Shown here: in pieces, positions 41,697 to 50,614 of the stretch
How positions within the stretch are numbered: the stretch's first letter is position 1
Layout: every line of letters starts with the position of its first letter
Source: an uncultured Poribacteria bacterium
Lineage (GTDB): Bacteria; Poribacteria; WGA-4E; WGA-3G
DNA length: 64,000 nt
Assembly (NCBI GenBank): GCA_951813545.1
Contig: OX638352.1
Span: 2,232,001-2,296,000, forward strand
Direction: 5' to 3'
Program-made: the position numbers and the translations under genes
The notes under the pieces: model-generated
Databases searched by the model: none
Told to the model about the DNA's origin: nothing
Seen by the model: only the letters and a program-made list of their open reading frames with translations

Positions 41697-41731
41697 GTTC
41701 CAAATTAGAGTTACCTAAGCAAGTTTAAGTA

Positions 41732-41852
41732 TTATAGTAAAACCTGTAATTATCTATACACCAACACAAAAGCGAGGATACAATCCTCGCCAGCGGCGGT
41801 GGGGTGCTTGTTCCCTGACGAACTGTAAACATATTTTCGGATTTTACTATAA
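41732..41852. mobile_element. MITE, TATAGTAAAACC family, copy 3 (full length)
   Basis: A 121-bp element with ends TTATAGTAAAACCTGTAATT and CGGATTTTACTATAA. The centre is GCGAGGATACAATCCTCGC, a hairpin. It is the best full-length copy. The rest of this 970-base intergenic stretch (40983-41953) holds promoter D, the composite element above and about 150 bases of unassigned A/T-rich DNA before 41310. Confidence 0.8.
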
Positions 41853-41953
41853 CATTCAAGTTTTGCATTCCCAAGTGGGTTGAAAAGTTGGAAGTGTTTT
41901 TGCTTGGGTGTTTCCCTTAGGAAGATGGCACTCACAGCGTGTAGTGTGGAGGT

Positions 41954-43528
41954 TCACACATCTGAACGGATGAAGACGAGGAAGGCACCTGAAAGAAACA
42001 CACCAAGCAATAAAATGAGTAGCAGCATATCCACTATCGCTGCATTGAAGGTATCACTAAAAGTGATCTTGTCCTCAAATCTTGGAAGTGCCTGCGGTGA
42101 AATCGGCTTTTTAGACATTCCGTCAGGGACTCCGATGATATGGAGGCTCTCTGTATCGGCGCGATCGGTTTCAGTGATGAAGTTTCGGAACTGTCTGATA
42201 TGAATATCCACGCCTTCAAGGAATTGCAAGTGGCGGTTCAACCCGGTGCCAGTCATCGATTCAAGGGCGTATTGGACAATTGCTGCCGGTGAGAATCGGG
42301 TCACCATCCTTGCACGCTGGACCTGCGCGAGTTGTGCCCTTAAATGCTCGCGGTTCAGTTGTTCCCGAATCTCAACATCTTTGTTGACGAGCTCAGCTCT
42401 GATGCGCAATTCCACCGGACCTACCTCTTGGGATTCCAATTGCGCCATCGCTGATCTGAGTTCTGCCTCGTTCTCCTTCGCGAATTTTTTCGCGGCTTCC
42501 GGCGAAGTTTTCGCAAGTTCCTGAAGTTGATTGAGAAGACCAGCTGTTGGTGACTGTGCCTCTTGTTTGTTTGCCATTTGCTTATTAAAATCATCATTGA
42601 TCTGATCAAGCGCGCTACTTCTTGCCATTTTCCGTTGGTGAGCGGTCTGGACGGGTGACATCGATTTTGTGGCAAGCGTGCCGAGGGTAGACGGCATAAA
42701 GACGACGAGTGCCACCCAGACAATCAATAGCACAACGAGACTGACTCGGCTATCCCGGGTGCTGGCGGAGACCATCAACCCTACTGCGATGAAGATACTC
42801 GCATAGCCTGAAGCGATCAGCAGAATCATTCCCAAACGTCCCCAGTCGGCTATCCCGAGTTGTGTCCAACTATCTAAAGAAATCACTGCCAGATTCAGCA
42901 GAACCGCAAAGACGAAAGGAATGAGAACGGTTATCAGGGTGCCTAAAAACTTTCCAACTAACAACGCGGGGCGAGAAATTGGGTTCGCGAGACACAACCG
43001 AAGCGTTCCGCTTTCTCTTTCGCCGGAGAGGGCATCAAACGTAAACAAAAGTGGGATAAAAGAGAGCAGATAGGTGATGATGAATACCCAATCTATCTTT
43101 GTTGCTTTGGGACGAAGGTCCCGCGCATTCGGATTGGCGGTGGGATAGTCCAGCGACCAGATGCTCCTTACATTTACATTGCTGCCTCCGCCGAAGCCTG
43201 TAGATCTACTCCACGACCCCCAATTTGTCGTTCCGCGATTCGGTAGAAAGGCATCGCCACCGTCTGCGATGAAAGTCAGTGCGGATGGCTGTTTGTAAAG
43301 TTTACCGGGTCCCTCTTTCAGCAGTTCATAGAGTTCTGTCCGGGACTGCAATTTGTTTTGGTCGGCGGTAATGTTCTCAGAATACCTTCGGACTTTGTCT
43401 GGGTGGCTCTGAAGATGCACCACGGCGTTCGTTACCATGAGTGCTGTCAGAATAAGGGTAGTTAGGGCGAAGCGGAGACTGTTGAGATGGTCAAAGAATT
43501 CCCTTTTAACAATATGTCCGATCATCAT
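41954..43528 (-). CDS. ABC-2 type transporter permease subunit
   Basis: 524 residues: N-terminal helix (about 18-36), extracytoplasmic loop, LFTFDALSGERESGTLRLCLANPISRPALL with RPALLVGKFLGTL, a bundle of helices, a Glu/Gln-rich helical loop (about 300-450) and a final helix. It starts MMIGHIVKREFFDHLNSLRF; TGGAG lies upstream. The protein at 54668 is a close paralogue along its whole length. It is downstream of a second permease (43695), and the two likely form a heterodimer energised by a separate ATPase. Confidence 0.87.
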   Translation of the reverse strand: MMIGHIVKREFFDHLNSLRFALTTLILTALMVTNAVVHLQSHPDKVRRYSENITADQNKLQSRTELYELLKEGPGKLYKQPSALTFIADGGDAFLPNRGTTNWGSWSRSTGFGGGSNVNVRSIWSLDYPTANPNARDLRPKATKIDWVFIITYLLSFIPLLFTFDALSGERESGTLRLCLANPISRPALLVGKFLGTLITVLIPFVFAVLLNLAVISLDSWTQLGIADWGRLGMILLIASGYASIFIAVGLMVSASTRDSRVSLVVLLIVWVALVVFMPSTLGTLATKSMSPVQTAHQRKMARSSALDQINDDFNKQMANKQEAQSPTAGLLNQLQELAKTSPEAAKKFAKENEAELRSAMAQLESQEVGPVELRIRAELVNKDVEIREQLNREHLRAQLAQVQRARMVTRFSPAAIVQYALESMTGTGLNRHLQFLEGVDIHIRQFRNFITETDRADTESLHIIGVPDGMSKKPISPQALPRFEDKITFSDTFNAAIVDMLLLILLLGVFLSGAFLVFIRSDV

Positions 43529-43544
43529 GTTTCTCCAGTTTTTT

Positions 43545-43691
43545 AATAGTTATCAGTTTTCAGCTATCAGTTTTCAGTTAAGAGTCTGTTTGTAACAATT
43601 GTTCCTAACTTAGCGTACTCCAGGGCATGGGAAATTGTTACATGGAGACCTCTTAACTAACAACTGACAACTGACAACCGATAACTGATAA
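43545..43691. repeat. GTCAGTTATCAG-family inverted repeat, copy 3
   Basis: ATAGTTATCAGTTTTCAG and CTATCAGTTTTCAGTTAAGAG are mirrored by CTCTTAACTAACAACTGACA and ACTGACAACCGATAACTGATAAC. An inner TAACAATTG...AAATTGTTA pair adds a second stem. It exactly fills the gap between two permease genes, as copy 2 does in another permease pair. Confidence 0.78.
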
Positions 43692-43694
43692 CCG

Positions 43695-45170
43695 TTACAC
43701 TTCAACTTTGATGAAAATCAGGAATGTCACTATAAACAGGATCAGATTCATGAGGAAAAGGAGTGACACATCTGCCAGGGCGCGTTGTGCGTTTTCCCAG
43801 ACCTCTGCCCGCTCAAAACGAAACTGTGGCAAATCCCACCAATCCACGGCACCTTGATCAGAAGCAAACCATTGCCGACTGGCAAACGCGTCTTTATCGC
43901 GGAGATAGTCAATCAGCATCTGGCGGTATCCTTGGGTGGCGCGACTAAAATCTAACATGCCCTTCAGATCCGTGCCTGCCCAGGCGGAGGTTGCAAAGGT
44001 ATAGAGGCTTGCAGGACTGAATTTCATCAACCGTTTATCCCATGTTGCTTGTCGGATGTCTGTTCGCGCCAAGCGTTGTTCGCGTATCAACGCGGCTTTC
44101 TCTGCCAGGCGGATGTACGTCGTACCGATGAATGCCTGATAGTTTTGGAAATGCGGGACGGACGGTTCTGATGCCTCGTTCACTTTCATCATGTTAAACC
44201 CATATCTTCTGCCGCTACTGGAGCTTGACCCTGAATATCCAATGTTAAACCTGGGGGGATCCCCCTCAAGCGGACTTTTTGCTAAGAACCGCTGTTCTTC
44301 CCGATCGGCTTCTTCCCAAATCTGTTCAATCTGTTGACTTGCGGACTGTCTTTCGGCGCGCATATCGCCCACCGGATTGATGGTGAACCGACTCCAGTTC
44401 GGATAGACGAGTACCAAACCGACCCATAGGAACATACAGAGCATCAGGGATGTAGCCGTGCGGCGGGTTGTTGTGGAAATCAATAGTCCGATGAGGTAGA
44501 AAAGGGATAAGTAGACAATCGTCGTCCAGACTATCCCGCCAATCCGGAGCAGATCCGTTGTGCTAAACTGGATCGAACTGGCGAGGGAGCACAAAATCAG
44601 CACCATCAGCAGGCTCATTAGCACAGGCAGCAGCAAGCATATCATGGCAGCGATATATTTCCCAAACAGAATTGACCCGCGCCGCACCGGATGTGAGATA
44701 ACCAGACGCAAGGTACCGCTTTCCCAATCACCGGCAATTGCATCGTAAGCGAAGAGTAAGGCGAGTAGGCTTAGGACGACTTGAAAGATGGATACCAGAT
44801 CAATCTGTGAAAAGAGATTTAGATACGGATTCCCCAAGTTTCGTGCGGATATACTTGAAATCAGCGGCACGTCTCCGTGATAAATTTCGACGGTGGTTCC
44901 CAATCGCTTGTCTAACCCCGCACTAAAGAGACTTAGGGGGTTCGGAGGGCGTTCAACAAAGAGTTCTAACCTTGAATAGGTTTCCGCTGCCACTGCTTTC
45001 TCACGATGAACTTTCTCTTGCTGGCTATAACTTGCCACTCGGTTTTCGTGCTCGTCAATCAGCACAACGGTGTTGGCGACGACGAGTAGGAGTGTAATAA
45101 CGACCGCGGCGAGGAAGCGCGCGCTCATCATAAGGGATAGAAGTTCTTGGCTTATCAGTGTGCGTAACAT
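43695..45170 (-). CDS. ABC-2 type transporter permease subunit
   Basis: 491 residues starting MLRTLISQELLSLMMSARFLA. The layout is N-terminal helix, loop with RPPNPLSLFSAGLDKRLG, LFAYDAIAGDWESGTLRLVISHPVRRGSILFGKYIA (blocks AIAGDWESGTLRLVIS and RRGSILFGKY), helices, second loop and last helix. The Glu of the usual SGERE motif is Asp-Trp (GDWES). The protein at 56340 is a close paralogue. It is upstream of the 41954 permease, with an inverted repeat between them. Confidence 0.87.
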   Translation of the reverse strand: MLRTLISQELLSLMMSARFLAAVVITLLLVVANTVVLIDEHENRVASYSQQEKVHREKAVAAETYSRLELFVERPPNPLSLFSAGLDKRLGTTVEIYHGDVPLISSISARNLGNPYLNLFSQIDLVSIFQVVLSLLALLFAYDAIAGDWESGTLRLVISHPVRRGSILFGKYIAAMICLLLPVLMSLLMVLILCSLASSIQFSTTDLLRIGGIVWTTIVYLSLFYLIGLLISTTTRRTATSLMLCMFLWVGLVLVYPNWSRFTINPVGDMRAERQSASQQIEQIWEEADREEQRFLAKSPLEGDPPRFNIGYSGSSSSSGRRYGFNMMKVNEASEPSVPHFQNYQAFIGTTYIRLAEKAALIREQRLARTDIRQATWDKRLMKFSPASLYTFATSAWAGTDLKGMLDFSRATQGYRQMLIDYLRDKDAFASRQWFASDQGAVDWWDLPQFRFERAEVWENAQRALADVSLLFLMNLILFIVTFLIFIKVEV

Positions 45171-45214
45171 GTTTGAACCTCAATTTATGGTAAAGTTCAC
45201 AATTATTTCGACAT

Positions 45215-45305
45215 TACGGGAAGGCGAGGATACTAGAAGAAATCCGCAGAAATACCCAAGCAAATACCCCTATCAAAAACTCCCTCGCCAGCGGCGGTGA
45301 GGGTT
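45215..45305. repeat. Internal fragment of the TATAGTAAAACC MITE with an AAATACCCAAGCAAAT insertion
   Basis: AGGCGAGGATACTAGAAGAA and CCCTATCAAAAACTCCCTCG match 30999-31050. An extra ATCCGCAGAAATACCCAAGC block is inserted between them; that block recurs at 41449, 58375 and 62288. It lies between the selenoprotein and permease genes. Confidence 0.6.
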
Positions 45306-45354
45306 TCCTTTATTGAAAAACTGTCGGAAAATCTTCCTTTGTAAATGTACGGAA

Positions 45355-47049
45355 CTATTTGGTGTGATTGATGGATTCCCGAATGGAGATTCGTGCTCGA
45401 AAAGCGTTGATACTTCCTTTCTCACCGACCCAACCACCGGTAGCCCTCAATTGAAAAACCTGTCCCTTGTCAAACCGATATGTGATTGTTCCTGTTTCGC
45501 CGGGTTGAATTCCCCACGCTTGTGCAAGCGCGTCTTTGGATGTTCCTTCTGTAGAGGATTCACTATTATCATCGAAAAGATCAAACGAACCTATTGGAGC
45601 TGTCCTGCCGATTTGAATATCAATGGTTAACACGCCACCGTTTTCAAAGGCGGTGGCATCAATTTTTACAACAGTGTAATCTTGAGCGTCTGTCTCAGGT
45701 ATCCGAAAAGTGTCTAATACCTCTATTGAAGGCTGCACACGATCAAGCACAACGTTCAGACTGCTTGATAAAACGGCAGGGTCTTTCTCACCCAATCCGG
45801 GACGTTTTCCTTCTAATGATTCTACAAGGAACAACTGATAGTGTGCTGCCCGCGTGTGCCACTCGTACCGGGAGAGTTCATTGACGGGTTGCCTGCCCAT
45901 AAGTTCAAGCTCGGGCGAGATAATCAAGCAATCTACGGGTGAGTGTCTCTTCCAGGCCCGAGCGATTGTTTGGGTCAAAGGAAGCATTTCGTCAATACCT
46001 TTTGCATCGCGCAAACGTTTCATATCGGTATTAAGCACCCATGTGTTGACGAAATTTTCATTCAAAAATTTGATGTTTCCATCATCGGAGAGAGCAACTG
46101 CCCTCAAATTTTTGCCGCTCCCTCAGCATGCTTCGTCATCAAGCGGACCGTTTGTTGAAACAACATGAATCGGCTTCTGTTGTGCCTGTGCCATTTCTAA
46201 CGCTTCGTTTACCGATACCCAATTGATTTGTTGTGATTTATAAAAACGCAGCGTCAGGACACGTTTGGATTCTGCTAAGGTTATTGCTTCAGAAAACTTA
46301 GCGTCTTGAATTATATCTTCCGTACCCGTACGGAGTTCGATTTGTGGACAAAATCCGATATCCGCGCCAAAGGAGGGACCTTCGCCATGATAGCGGTTGA
46401 CATCGAAATTAATTGTGCCTTTCGGAAGGTACATCTTGAAGAAGGCAATTTTCCGTTCTATGCGGTCGATAACAAGATTCCCAGTAAATTGTGAGGGGGT
46501 GAACCAGCCGTTCTCTAACTTAAACTCTGCATGAATACGGAATACGATATCCGCAAATTCAGCATTATAAGCGCGCAGGCATGCCCATGTCCCGCGGGAA
46601 TCTCCCGAATTGAGGTGCATATCCAGATTGGGATTGGGCTGAAGTTGTCTCAGCAATTCCAGTAACCCATCTTGTTCAATCTGCCAGACTTCGCCAACAG
46701 AAACGCTATTTCCTTTTTTTGTAGGATTTTCGTGGGGGAATCTCTTCAATTCCTGTGGAGACGGTTTTTCTCTTCCCATCTGCAGGCGTGCTTCAGTCGG
46801 GAGAAATGCCTCAAACACTGAAGCAGGATGATGTTTTTCAGGCTCAGCGACTCGCAGATTCGCCAGTGCATCCCATGTCAGATGGAAGTTGTCTTGGGTG
46901 TACTCGATTGGGGCAATGAAACCTGTAATCAACACTTTGGAATTATTGTCAAGCGTGAGTACAATTCTGTTGGGAGTCGGCACCTCATCCGCGAATCCAT
47001 ATTGCAAAGACAGGACGAACATCAGATAGCCAATGCCTAACGCTTTCAT
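45355..47049 (-). CDS. Probable selenoprotein (Cys-Sec thioredoxin-like) with C-terminal beta domain, paralogue 1
   Basis: 564 residues if the in-frame TGA at 46123-46125 is read as selenocysteine (Sec309, next to Cys308). A signal peptide (ending GFADE) starts at ATG 47049, with GGAGG upstream. Before the TGA the frame reads KPIHVVSTNGPLDDEAC, and after it GSGKNLRAVALSDDGN and FVNTWVLNTDMKRL, in the same frame without another stop for ~255 codons. The paralogue at 50615 has TGA at the same codon. The surrounding strand-CU-helix-strand order suggests a thioredoxin fold. The C-terminal ~110 residues match the end of the sigma factor just upstream. If UGA is not recoded, a 308-residue protein results. 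Confidence 0.75.
46087..46122 (-). promoter_or_regulatory. SECIS-like hairpin after the UGA, paralogue 1
   Basis: Directly after the TGA, GGGAGCGGC can pair with CTCTCTCC (GGAG/CTCC core, a C-U mismatch, then G-C and G-U), with the loop holding GAGGGCA. A hairpin immediately 3' of UGA is where bacterial SECIS elements lie. The loop lacks an exact match to the E. coli consensus, and coding conservation could also explain the similarity with paralogue 2. Confidence 0.4.
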
Positions 47050-47097
47050 GTTGAAACCTCCAGACAAAATTGAGAAGAAAGTGAATCTGCTGGTGGG

Positions 47098-48420
47098 TTA
47101 TCGAATGGAAATTTGTGCGTAAAAAGCATTGATACTTCCTTTCTCACTGAACCAATCGCCAGTAGCACCCAATTGAAAGACTTCGCCTTGATCGAATCGA
47201 TAAGCGATTATCCCTGTTCCACCGGGCGGAATTCCCCATTCATGCGCGAGCCTGTTATTAGGTACGCCTTCGGTAGGCAGCTCACTGTCACCATTGAACA
47301 GATCGAATGAACCCGATGCTTTGCCGCTACCGACTCGGATGTCAATGGTTAGCATACCACCATCTTCAAACGCGGTAGCATCAATTTTTACAACGGTATA
47401 ATCCTGATGCCCTCTCTCCGGTGTCCGGAAAAAGTCTAAAACTTCTGTCTGAATCGGTTGTACCTCTTCTATTTCTGCTTTTGTCTCTTGCGTTTGCGCC
47501 CCTATTACTTGGAGGCTGTCTACTTGTGGATTGGATCTTCTATTTTTCCCAGATGTGTCTATCTTACCCAGTTGTGTTCGCACAGTAGGTTTCGCCTTGA
47601 TGATGGGTTTCGCCGTTGCCGCCACAATGTCCACCTTTATAGCAGAGACTGCTTCCAAACTATAGGGTTGCTGGAAACGGGATAGATATTTATTGCTTAT
47701 TCCGAAAGTGAGGGTCGCTAAAATAGCGACTGACGCGGCTATCGCCCATGGCACTATAGGTTTGCCATTTGTAGGAGGAACGGGTTTGATGCGGTTGGCT
47801 TCTCGTATAATGTTCTCGGTTAAATTGCTGGGCAATTGTACGCTACCGAGCACTTCACTAATCAAAAGTTCTTCGCCGCGTGCCTGTAAACGTTTTCGCG
47901 CACGGCTAAGCCGACTCTTAATTGTGTTCGCCGATACACCCAAGAATTTGCTAATATCCTTCACTTTCATTTCACCAAGATAGTGAAGCGTCACCACCGT
48001 ACGTTCGCTTTCGGGCAGTCTTTCCAGAAGTCTTTTGACGATTTTATGCCGTTGTTCAGTCGTTTCGAGGTCGAGTTGTTCCGATACATGATGTGTATAA
48101 GAGGCTTCTTCTATTTCTTCCACAGGTGTGTCCTCCAGTGATTGCATCATGTATCTGTTCCTTTGAATCCAATTAATGCAAAGTCGATCTACAATAACAT
48201 AAAGCCATCCAGCAAACTGATTGGGATTTTTTAGTGTTGAGAGGCTTTTATATACTCGAAGGAATGCATCTTGCGTAATTTCTTCGGCAAGGTGAAAGTC
48301 CCCAAGCTTGCGCCACGCCAGCGCGTGAACGCTCTTTTGATGTTTTCGGACTAATGCACTGAATGCTTCTTCGTCTCCTGACAAAATTTTATGAATCAGT
48401 TGAACATCGTTTTCTTCCAT
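47098..48420 (-). CDS. ECF sigma factor with transmembrane helix and extracytoplasmic C-terminal domain
   Basis: 440 residues from ATG 48420 (GGGGGT upstream). Residues 1-180 are an ECF sigma factor close to that of the fusion at 14214: LIHKILSGDEEAF, EITQDAFLRVYKSL, FAGWLYVIVDRL, LPESERTVVTLHYLGEMK and GVSANTIKSRLSRARKRL. A single membrane helix (222-241, VPWAIAASVAILATLTFG) is followed by a linker and a ~105-residue beta domain (EVLDFFRTPERGHQDYTVVK, IDATAFEDGGMLTIDIRVG). That domain is also the C-terminus of the downstream selenoprotein. No separate anti-sigma gene is present, so the tail may itself sense and control the sigma domain. The selenoprotein starts 49 bases downstream. Confidence 0.88.
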   Translation of the reverse strand: MEENDVQLIHKILSGDEEAFSALVRKHQKSVHALAWRKLGDFHLAEEITQDAFLRVYKSLSTLKNPNQFAGWLYVIVDRLCINWIQRNRYMMQSLEDTPVEEIEEASYTHHVSEQLDLETTEQRHKIVKRLLERLPESERTVVTLHYLGEMKVKDISKFLGVSANTIKSRLSRARKRLQARGEELLISEVLGSVQLPSNLTENIIREANRIKPVPPTNGKPIVPWAIAASVAILATLTFGISNKYLSRFQQPYSLEAVSAIKVDIVAATAKPIIKAKPTVRTQLGKIDTSGKNRRSNPQVDSLQVIGAQTQETKAEIEEVQPIQTEVLDFFRTPERGHQDYTVVKIDATAFEDGGMLTIDIRVGSGKASGSFDLFNGDSELPTEGVPNNRLAHEWGIPPGGTGIIAYRFDQGEVFQLGATGDWFSEKGSINAFYAQISIR

Positions 48421-48603
48421 CAGGATACCCCCTTTGTGGGTCAATAGATTTGGTTTTGTTTATGTTTTATCTAATCTAAATAGATGCATCAGCAAAACAC
48501 ACGGTTTCCGATACAAATATTATACCGAATTCAACGGTAAACTGAAATCGTCAAGTAACTGATGGTGGTTCATCAATAAAGTTACGATAGGTTGGGGTAA
48601 TGA

Positions 48604-48637
48604 GTATTTCTTTCGGCGGAAATTTCCACCCGAAATA
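48604..48637. promoter_or_regulatory. Imperfect palindrome centred on GGAAATTTCC
   Basis: TATTTCTTTCGGC-GGAAATTTCC-ACCCGAAATA is a near-symmetrical site in the gap between the DUF4097 gene and the membrane-anchored sigma gene. It could be an operator for the sigma gene or a weak terminator for the DUF4097 gene. Nothing else is recognised in this 249-base gap. Confidence 0.4.
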
Positions 48638-48693
48638 TCATACACATCAAAACCGTTTTCAATAAATATCATTTATGAACCACCCCAACTAAT

Positions 48694-50229
48694 CTATTTT
48701 CTCCGCAAACTGATATCCCCAGAAGAGGTCCGTAATTTCAGTAGCGGTCCACCACCATTAATTGTACCCTTTATACTATCTTGGGATTTGGATCCTTGAA
48801 CAACGAAGTCGTTTGAAATATTGCCTCTATTGGTTTGAGCGTCTATATTAACGGCAATCCGGACAATTAGTGTAGCAAATATTTCACCGTTACCTGAAGT
48901 CTCCATGGCCCATTGGCGGTTGGGTTGATTTGTTATCTCTGCGCGTATGTTACCTATAGAAGTCATCACATTCACGCTCCCTTGGCAATCATTTAATGTG
49001 ATACCTCCGCTGCTGCCCGTTCTTCCCCAGACAGAACCTTTAACATCGCTAAAGTTTAGGTCTCCAATAGATGCTTCTGCTTGTACTACTCCACCAACGT
49101 TCGCAATTTGAATATTTCCGCTACTGCCCGTCTTAGATTTTACGCTCCCGGTGATATTAGTCAAGTTAATATCTCCAATGGATGCTTTCACATCAACATT
49201 ATCTCGACAATCTGTTAGCATGACACTACCATTACTGGAAGCTTGTGCTATCACTTCACCTCCAACATTGCTAATCTGAATATCACCTCCACTTGCTCTC
49301 ACAGTTCCGGTGATGTTCCTTAAATTAACATCTCCAATAGATGTTTTCACATCAACATTATCTCGACAATCTGTTAGCATGACACTACCACTACTGGAAG
49401 CTTGTGCTATCACTTCACCTCCAACGTTGCCAATCTGAATATCGCCGCCATTCGCCCTCACGTCTCCTGTAACATCGCAAAGGTTAATATCTCCAATAGA
49501 AGTTGTTAGGTCCGCGTTCCCTTGACACCCTGTGACGGTGATATTTCCACTGCTATCTGTTTTAGCTTTTACATTCCCAATAACAGGGCCTAAGTCAATA
49601 TCCCCGATGGAAGTTTCCACATCAACGTTCCCTTGACATCCTTTGAGAGTGATATTCCCACTGCTGGAGGTTCTTCCCCAAATGTTGCCTTTGACATCAC
49701 CAATGCGTAGATCGCCTATGGAAGTCTGGACTTTCACCCCACCTATAAGGCCGTCTATAACAATATGATCGTTTGATGTGTTTAAATTGACACTATACCG
49801 GTGAGGTATTGTCACTTCAAAGTGAATCTTTAGTAGAGAAAATGATAGCAGTTTTTTCAGCCAGTCCTCTTTCGATGTTTTGAATTTTCCTTTAATCTTA
49901 ACATTGCCTTCCATTTCTTCAAAGGTGACCTTAAAGTCATCCAGTACGTCTGCTACATCAATAGCTGTGAGTGTTTCTCGGGGATTGAGTGCTTTTAGCA
50001 CTGATCTATCCAATTTTTTTCCTTCTTTCGTGACTACAATCTCAACCTTATTCAGACTGGAAGTTTTTACGTTAATAGCTCCGAGGTCCGAATCAAGCGT
50101 TAATTGACCACCACGTCTAACATCAAAGACTTCCTTGATAGCCTCTGGGGTAATCTGTGCTTGGACTCTTGTAATAGTGCTAAACAAAATAATCAGCAAA
50201 ATTGTGATATTTACCAATTCTTTTTTCAT
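48694..50229 (-). CDS. Secreted DUF4097-type beta-helix repeat protein, paralogue 1
   Basis: 511 residues. A signal peptide (to about 24, VQA) leads to a ~120-residue N-terminal part and then a long run of short beta-strand repeats with the motifs SIGD(I/V)xL, GSVMLTDCRDNVDV and GGEVIAQASS. This is the right-handed helix pattern of DUF4097/head-GIN-like domains. An internal 159-base (53-residue) tandem duplication is plain at 49198-49426. The end, GTINGGGPLLKLRTSSGDISLRRK in part, is shared with the paralogue at 52476. AAGGAG lies before the ATG. Such proteins are often found with ECF sigma/anti-sigma genes, as here; function is unknown. Confidence 0.85.
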   Translation of the reverse strand: MKKELVNITILLIILFSTITRVQAQITPEAIKEVFDVRRGGQLTLDSDLGAINVKTSSLNKVEIVVTKEGKKLDRSVLKALNPRETLTAIDVADVLDDFKVTFEEMEGNVKIKGKFKTSKEDWLKKLLSFSLLKIHFEVTIPHRYSVNLNTSNDHIVIDGLIGGVKVQTSIGDLRIGDVKGNIWGRTSSSGNITLKGCQGNVDVETSIGDIDLGPVIGNVKAKTDSSGNITVTGCQGNADLTTSIGDINLCDVTGDVRANGGDIQIGNVGGEVIAQASSSGSVMLTDCRDNVDVKTSIGDVNLRNITGTVRASGGDIQISNVGGEVIAQASSNGSVMLTDCRDNVDVKASIGDINLTNITGSVKSKTGSSGNIQIANVGGVVQAEASIGDLNFSDVKGSVWGRTGSSGGITLNDCQGSVNVMTSIGNIRAEITNQPNRQWAMETSGNGEIFATLIVRIAVNIDAQTNRGNISNDFVVQGSKSQDSIKGTINGGGPLLKLRTSSGDISLRRK

Positions 50230-50420
50230 GGAAATTTCTCCTTTTTATGATATAGCGATGCAGATCGGCTAGTTTTAGAACTATGTCAACAAATATGCCG
50301 CGTTTGTTGCAAGAAGTGTTTCTACTTTTTGCATCAAAGAGCATCAAAAATGGTTCCTGAGAAGGATTGCTCGGTTTAACAATTTCCTTCAAAACAGCCG
50401 CAAATGCTTGAATTGCTTCT

Positions 50421-50540
50421 TTATAGTAAAACCCGAAAATAAGAGGGCACTTTGGAAAACACAAAACACCTCACCACCGCTGGCGAGGATTGTATCCTCG
50501 CCCTTCTACAATGTCTAATTAATTGTAGGTTTTACTATAG
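50421..50540. mobile_element. MITE, TATAGTAAAACC family, copy 5 (full length, reversed)
   Basis: Ends TTATAGTAAAACCCGAAAAT and GTAGGTTTTACTATAG bound a 120-bp element with the GGCGAGGATTGTATCCTCGCC hairpin (20-base core GCGAGGATTGTATCCTCGC). The rest of this 385-base gap (50230-50614) shows no convincing gene; an A/T-rich stretch with GTTGCAAGAAGTG...TTTTTGCATC lies at 50310-50335. Confidence 0.8.
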
Positions 50541-50614
50541 TTTGGATCTGTTGACACTTTTGAAGTGCGGTTTGGCTATCGGTTAAATTCTATTTCAGTT
50601 ATCTTGCAGCACTT

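Noticed and set aside
45355..46107. A separate gene starting with TTG downstream of the selenoprotein stop
   Set aside because: It has no ribosome site, starts five codons after the TGA in the same frame, and the similarity to the paralogue is continuous across the TGA.
46123..46125. TGA reassigned to Trp or Gly throughout the genome
   Set aside because: TGA is the natural stop of several intact genes in the window, for example at 2963-2965, 17181-17183 and 21957-21959.
50180..50464. Minus-strand ORF before the DUF4097 gene
   Set aside because: It overlaps the DUF4097 start in another frame and runs into a MITE; no ribosome site or family match is seen.
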